DNA of 49,275 bases from Merdimonas faecigallinarum (GTDB lineage Bacteria > Bacillota > Clostridia > Lachnospirales > Lachnospiraceae), in assembly GCA_019119285.1 (NCBI GenBank), contig DWXJ01000020.1, positions 1-49,275 on the forward strand, read 5' to 3'. The position numbers and the translations under genes were made by a program. Below the pieces are notes generated by a model. The model was given only the letters and a program-made list of their open reading frames with translations, had not been told where the DNA came from and ran no database searches. This document shows, in pieces, positions 49,140-49,275 of this stretch (positions within the stretch are counted from its first letter, which is position 1; each line of letters starts with the position of its first letter).

Positions 49140-49275
49140 ATCGTCTGTATAAGGCGCGCCTATTCGTTATGATTTTCGAGGATAAGAAGAAACTGTTAGA
49201 ATTGTATAATGCAGTCAGTGGAAAACATTATGAAGATCCGGAACTTCTGGAGATCAACACCCTGGAAAACGCTAT
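49124..49275 (+). CDS. Rpn/PD-(D/E)XK nuclease-transposase family protein, N-terminal part
   Basis: The frame opens at ATG 49124 after AAGGAAG and runs off the window, giving 50 codons. The peptide has RLNRLYKARLFVMIFEDKKKLLELYNAV followed by DPELLEINTLENA. It fits the N-terminal pattern of the Rpn-type recombination-promoting nuclease / putative transposase proteins that are abundant in gut Lachnospiraceae (DRLFrxIFxdKxxLLxLYNAxxGxxYxxPxxLEixTLExAIY). The catalytic PD-(D/E)XK part lies beyond the window, so activity cannot be judged. Confidence 0.7.
   Translation, partial: MEKRLNRLYKARLFVMIFEDKKKLLELYNAVSGKHYEDPELLEINTLENA

Overview
The window is a 49 kb chromosomal segment of an anaerobic, endospore-forming member of the Firmicutes, most likely a Lachnospiraceae-type Clostridia. 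The evidence is the spoIIIAA-AH operon, the argR-recN-spoIVB-spo0A block, gpr-spoIIP, an [FeFe] hydrogenase, purine-rich Shine-Dalgarno sites and many GTG/TTG starts. Genus cannot be fixed from the sequence. Every gene except rpsT is on the + strand. I see no tRNA, rRNA, CRISPR array, prophage or complete insertion sequence.

Layout. 0.2-3.5 kb: a HAD phosphatase, ilvN and ilvC (branched-chain amino acids) and an unusual PRTase-like protein. 3.5-6.2 kb: rpsT (minus strand), then gpr and spoIIP. 6.3-11.9 kb: a type IIA topoisomerase B/A pair (topo IV-like by its A subunit), nudC and a VanZ-like membrane protein. 12.0-20.2 kb: the rimP-nusA-rnpM-L7Ae-infB-rbfA-nrnA-truB-ribF cluster for translation initiation and ribosome maturation, followed by rpsO and pnp with their own leaders. 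23.1-28.1 kb: the eight-gene spoIIIA operon. 28.2-29.8 kb: prfC. 29.8-38.7 kb: a long close-packed run (Asp23 family, nusB, xseA, xseB, ispA, dxs, tlyA, nadK, argR, recN). 38.7-40.7 kb: spoIVB and spo0A. 40.8-48.8 kb: glgA, metF, a separate MetH-activation protein, a MetH lacking that domain, asnA and an [FeFe] hydrogenase. The window ends in the first 50 codons of an Rpn/PD-(D/E)XK nuclease-like gene.

The content is mostly core housekeeping and sporulation. The less ordinary material lies between genes. Three copies of a palindromic element built on GGGACGTAGAC/GTCTACGTCCC and CAGGGTG/CACCCTG arms sit in three different contexts, one of which serves as the pnp terminator. There are structured leaders before rpsT, rimP, rpsO and pnp, CodY-like direct repeats before ilvN, 0A-like boxes before spo0A, and a possible forespore promoter whose start would fall inside the recN terminator stem. 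Protein-level oddities are a PRTase-fold protein without the acidic pair of the PRPP loop, a tyrosine/acidic repeat tail on NusA, a short SpoIIIAF and a split MetH. All calls come from reading the sequence and recalled family motifs; no database search was run.
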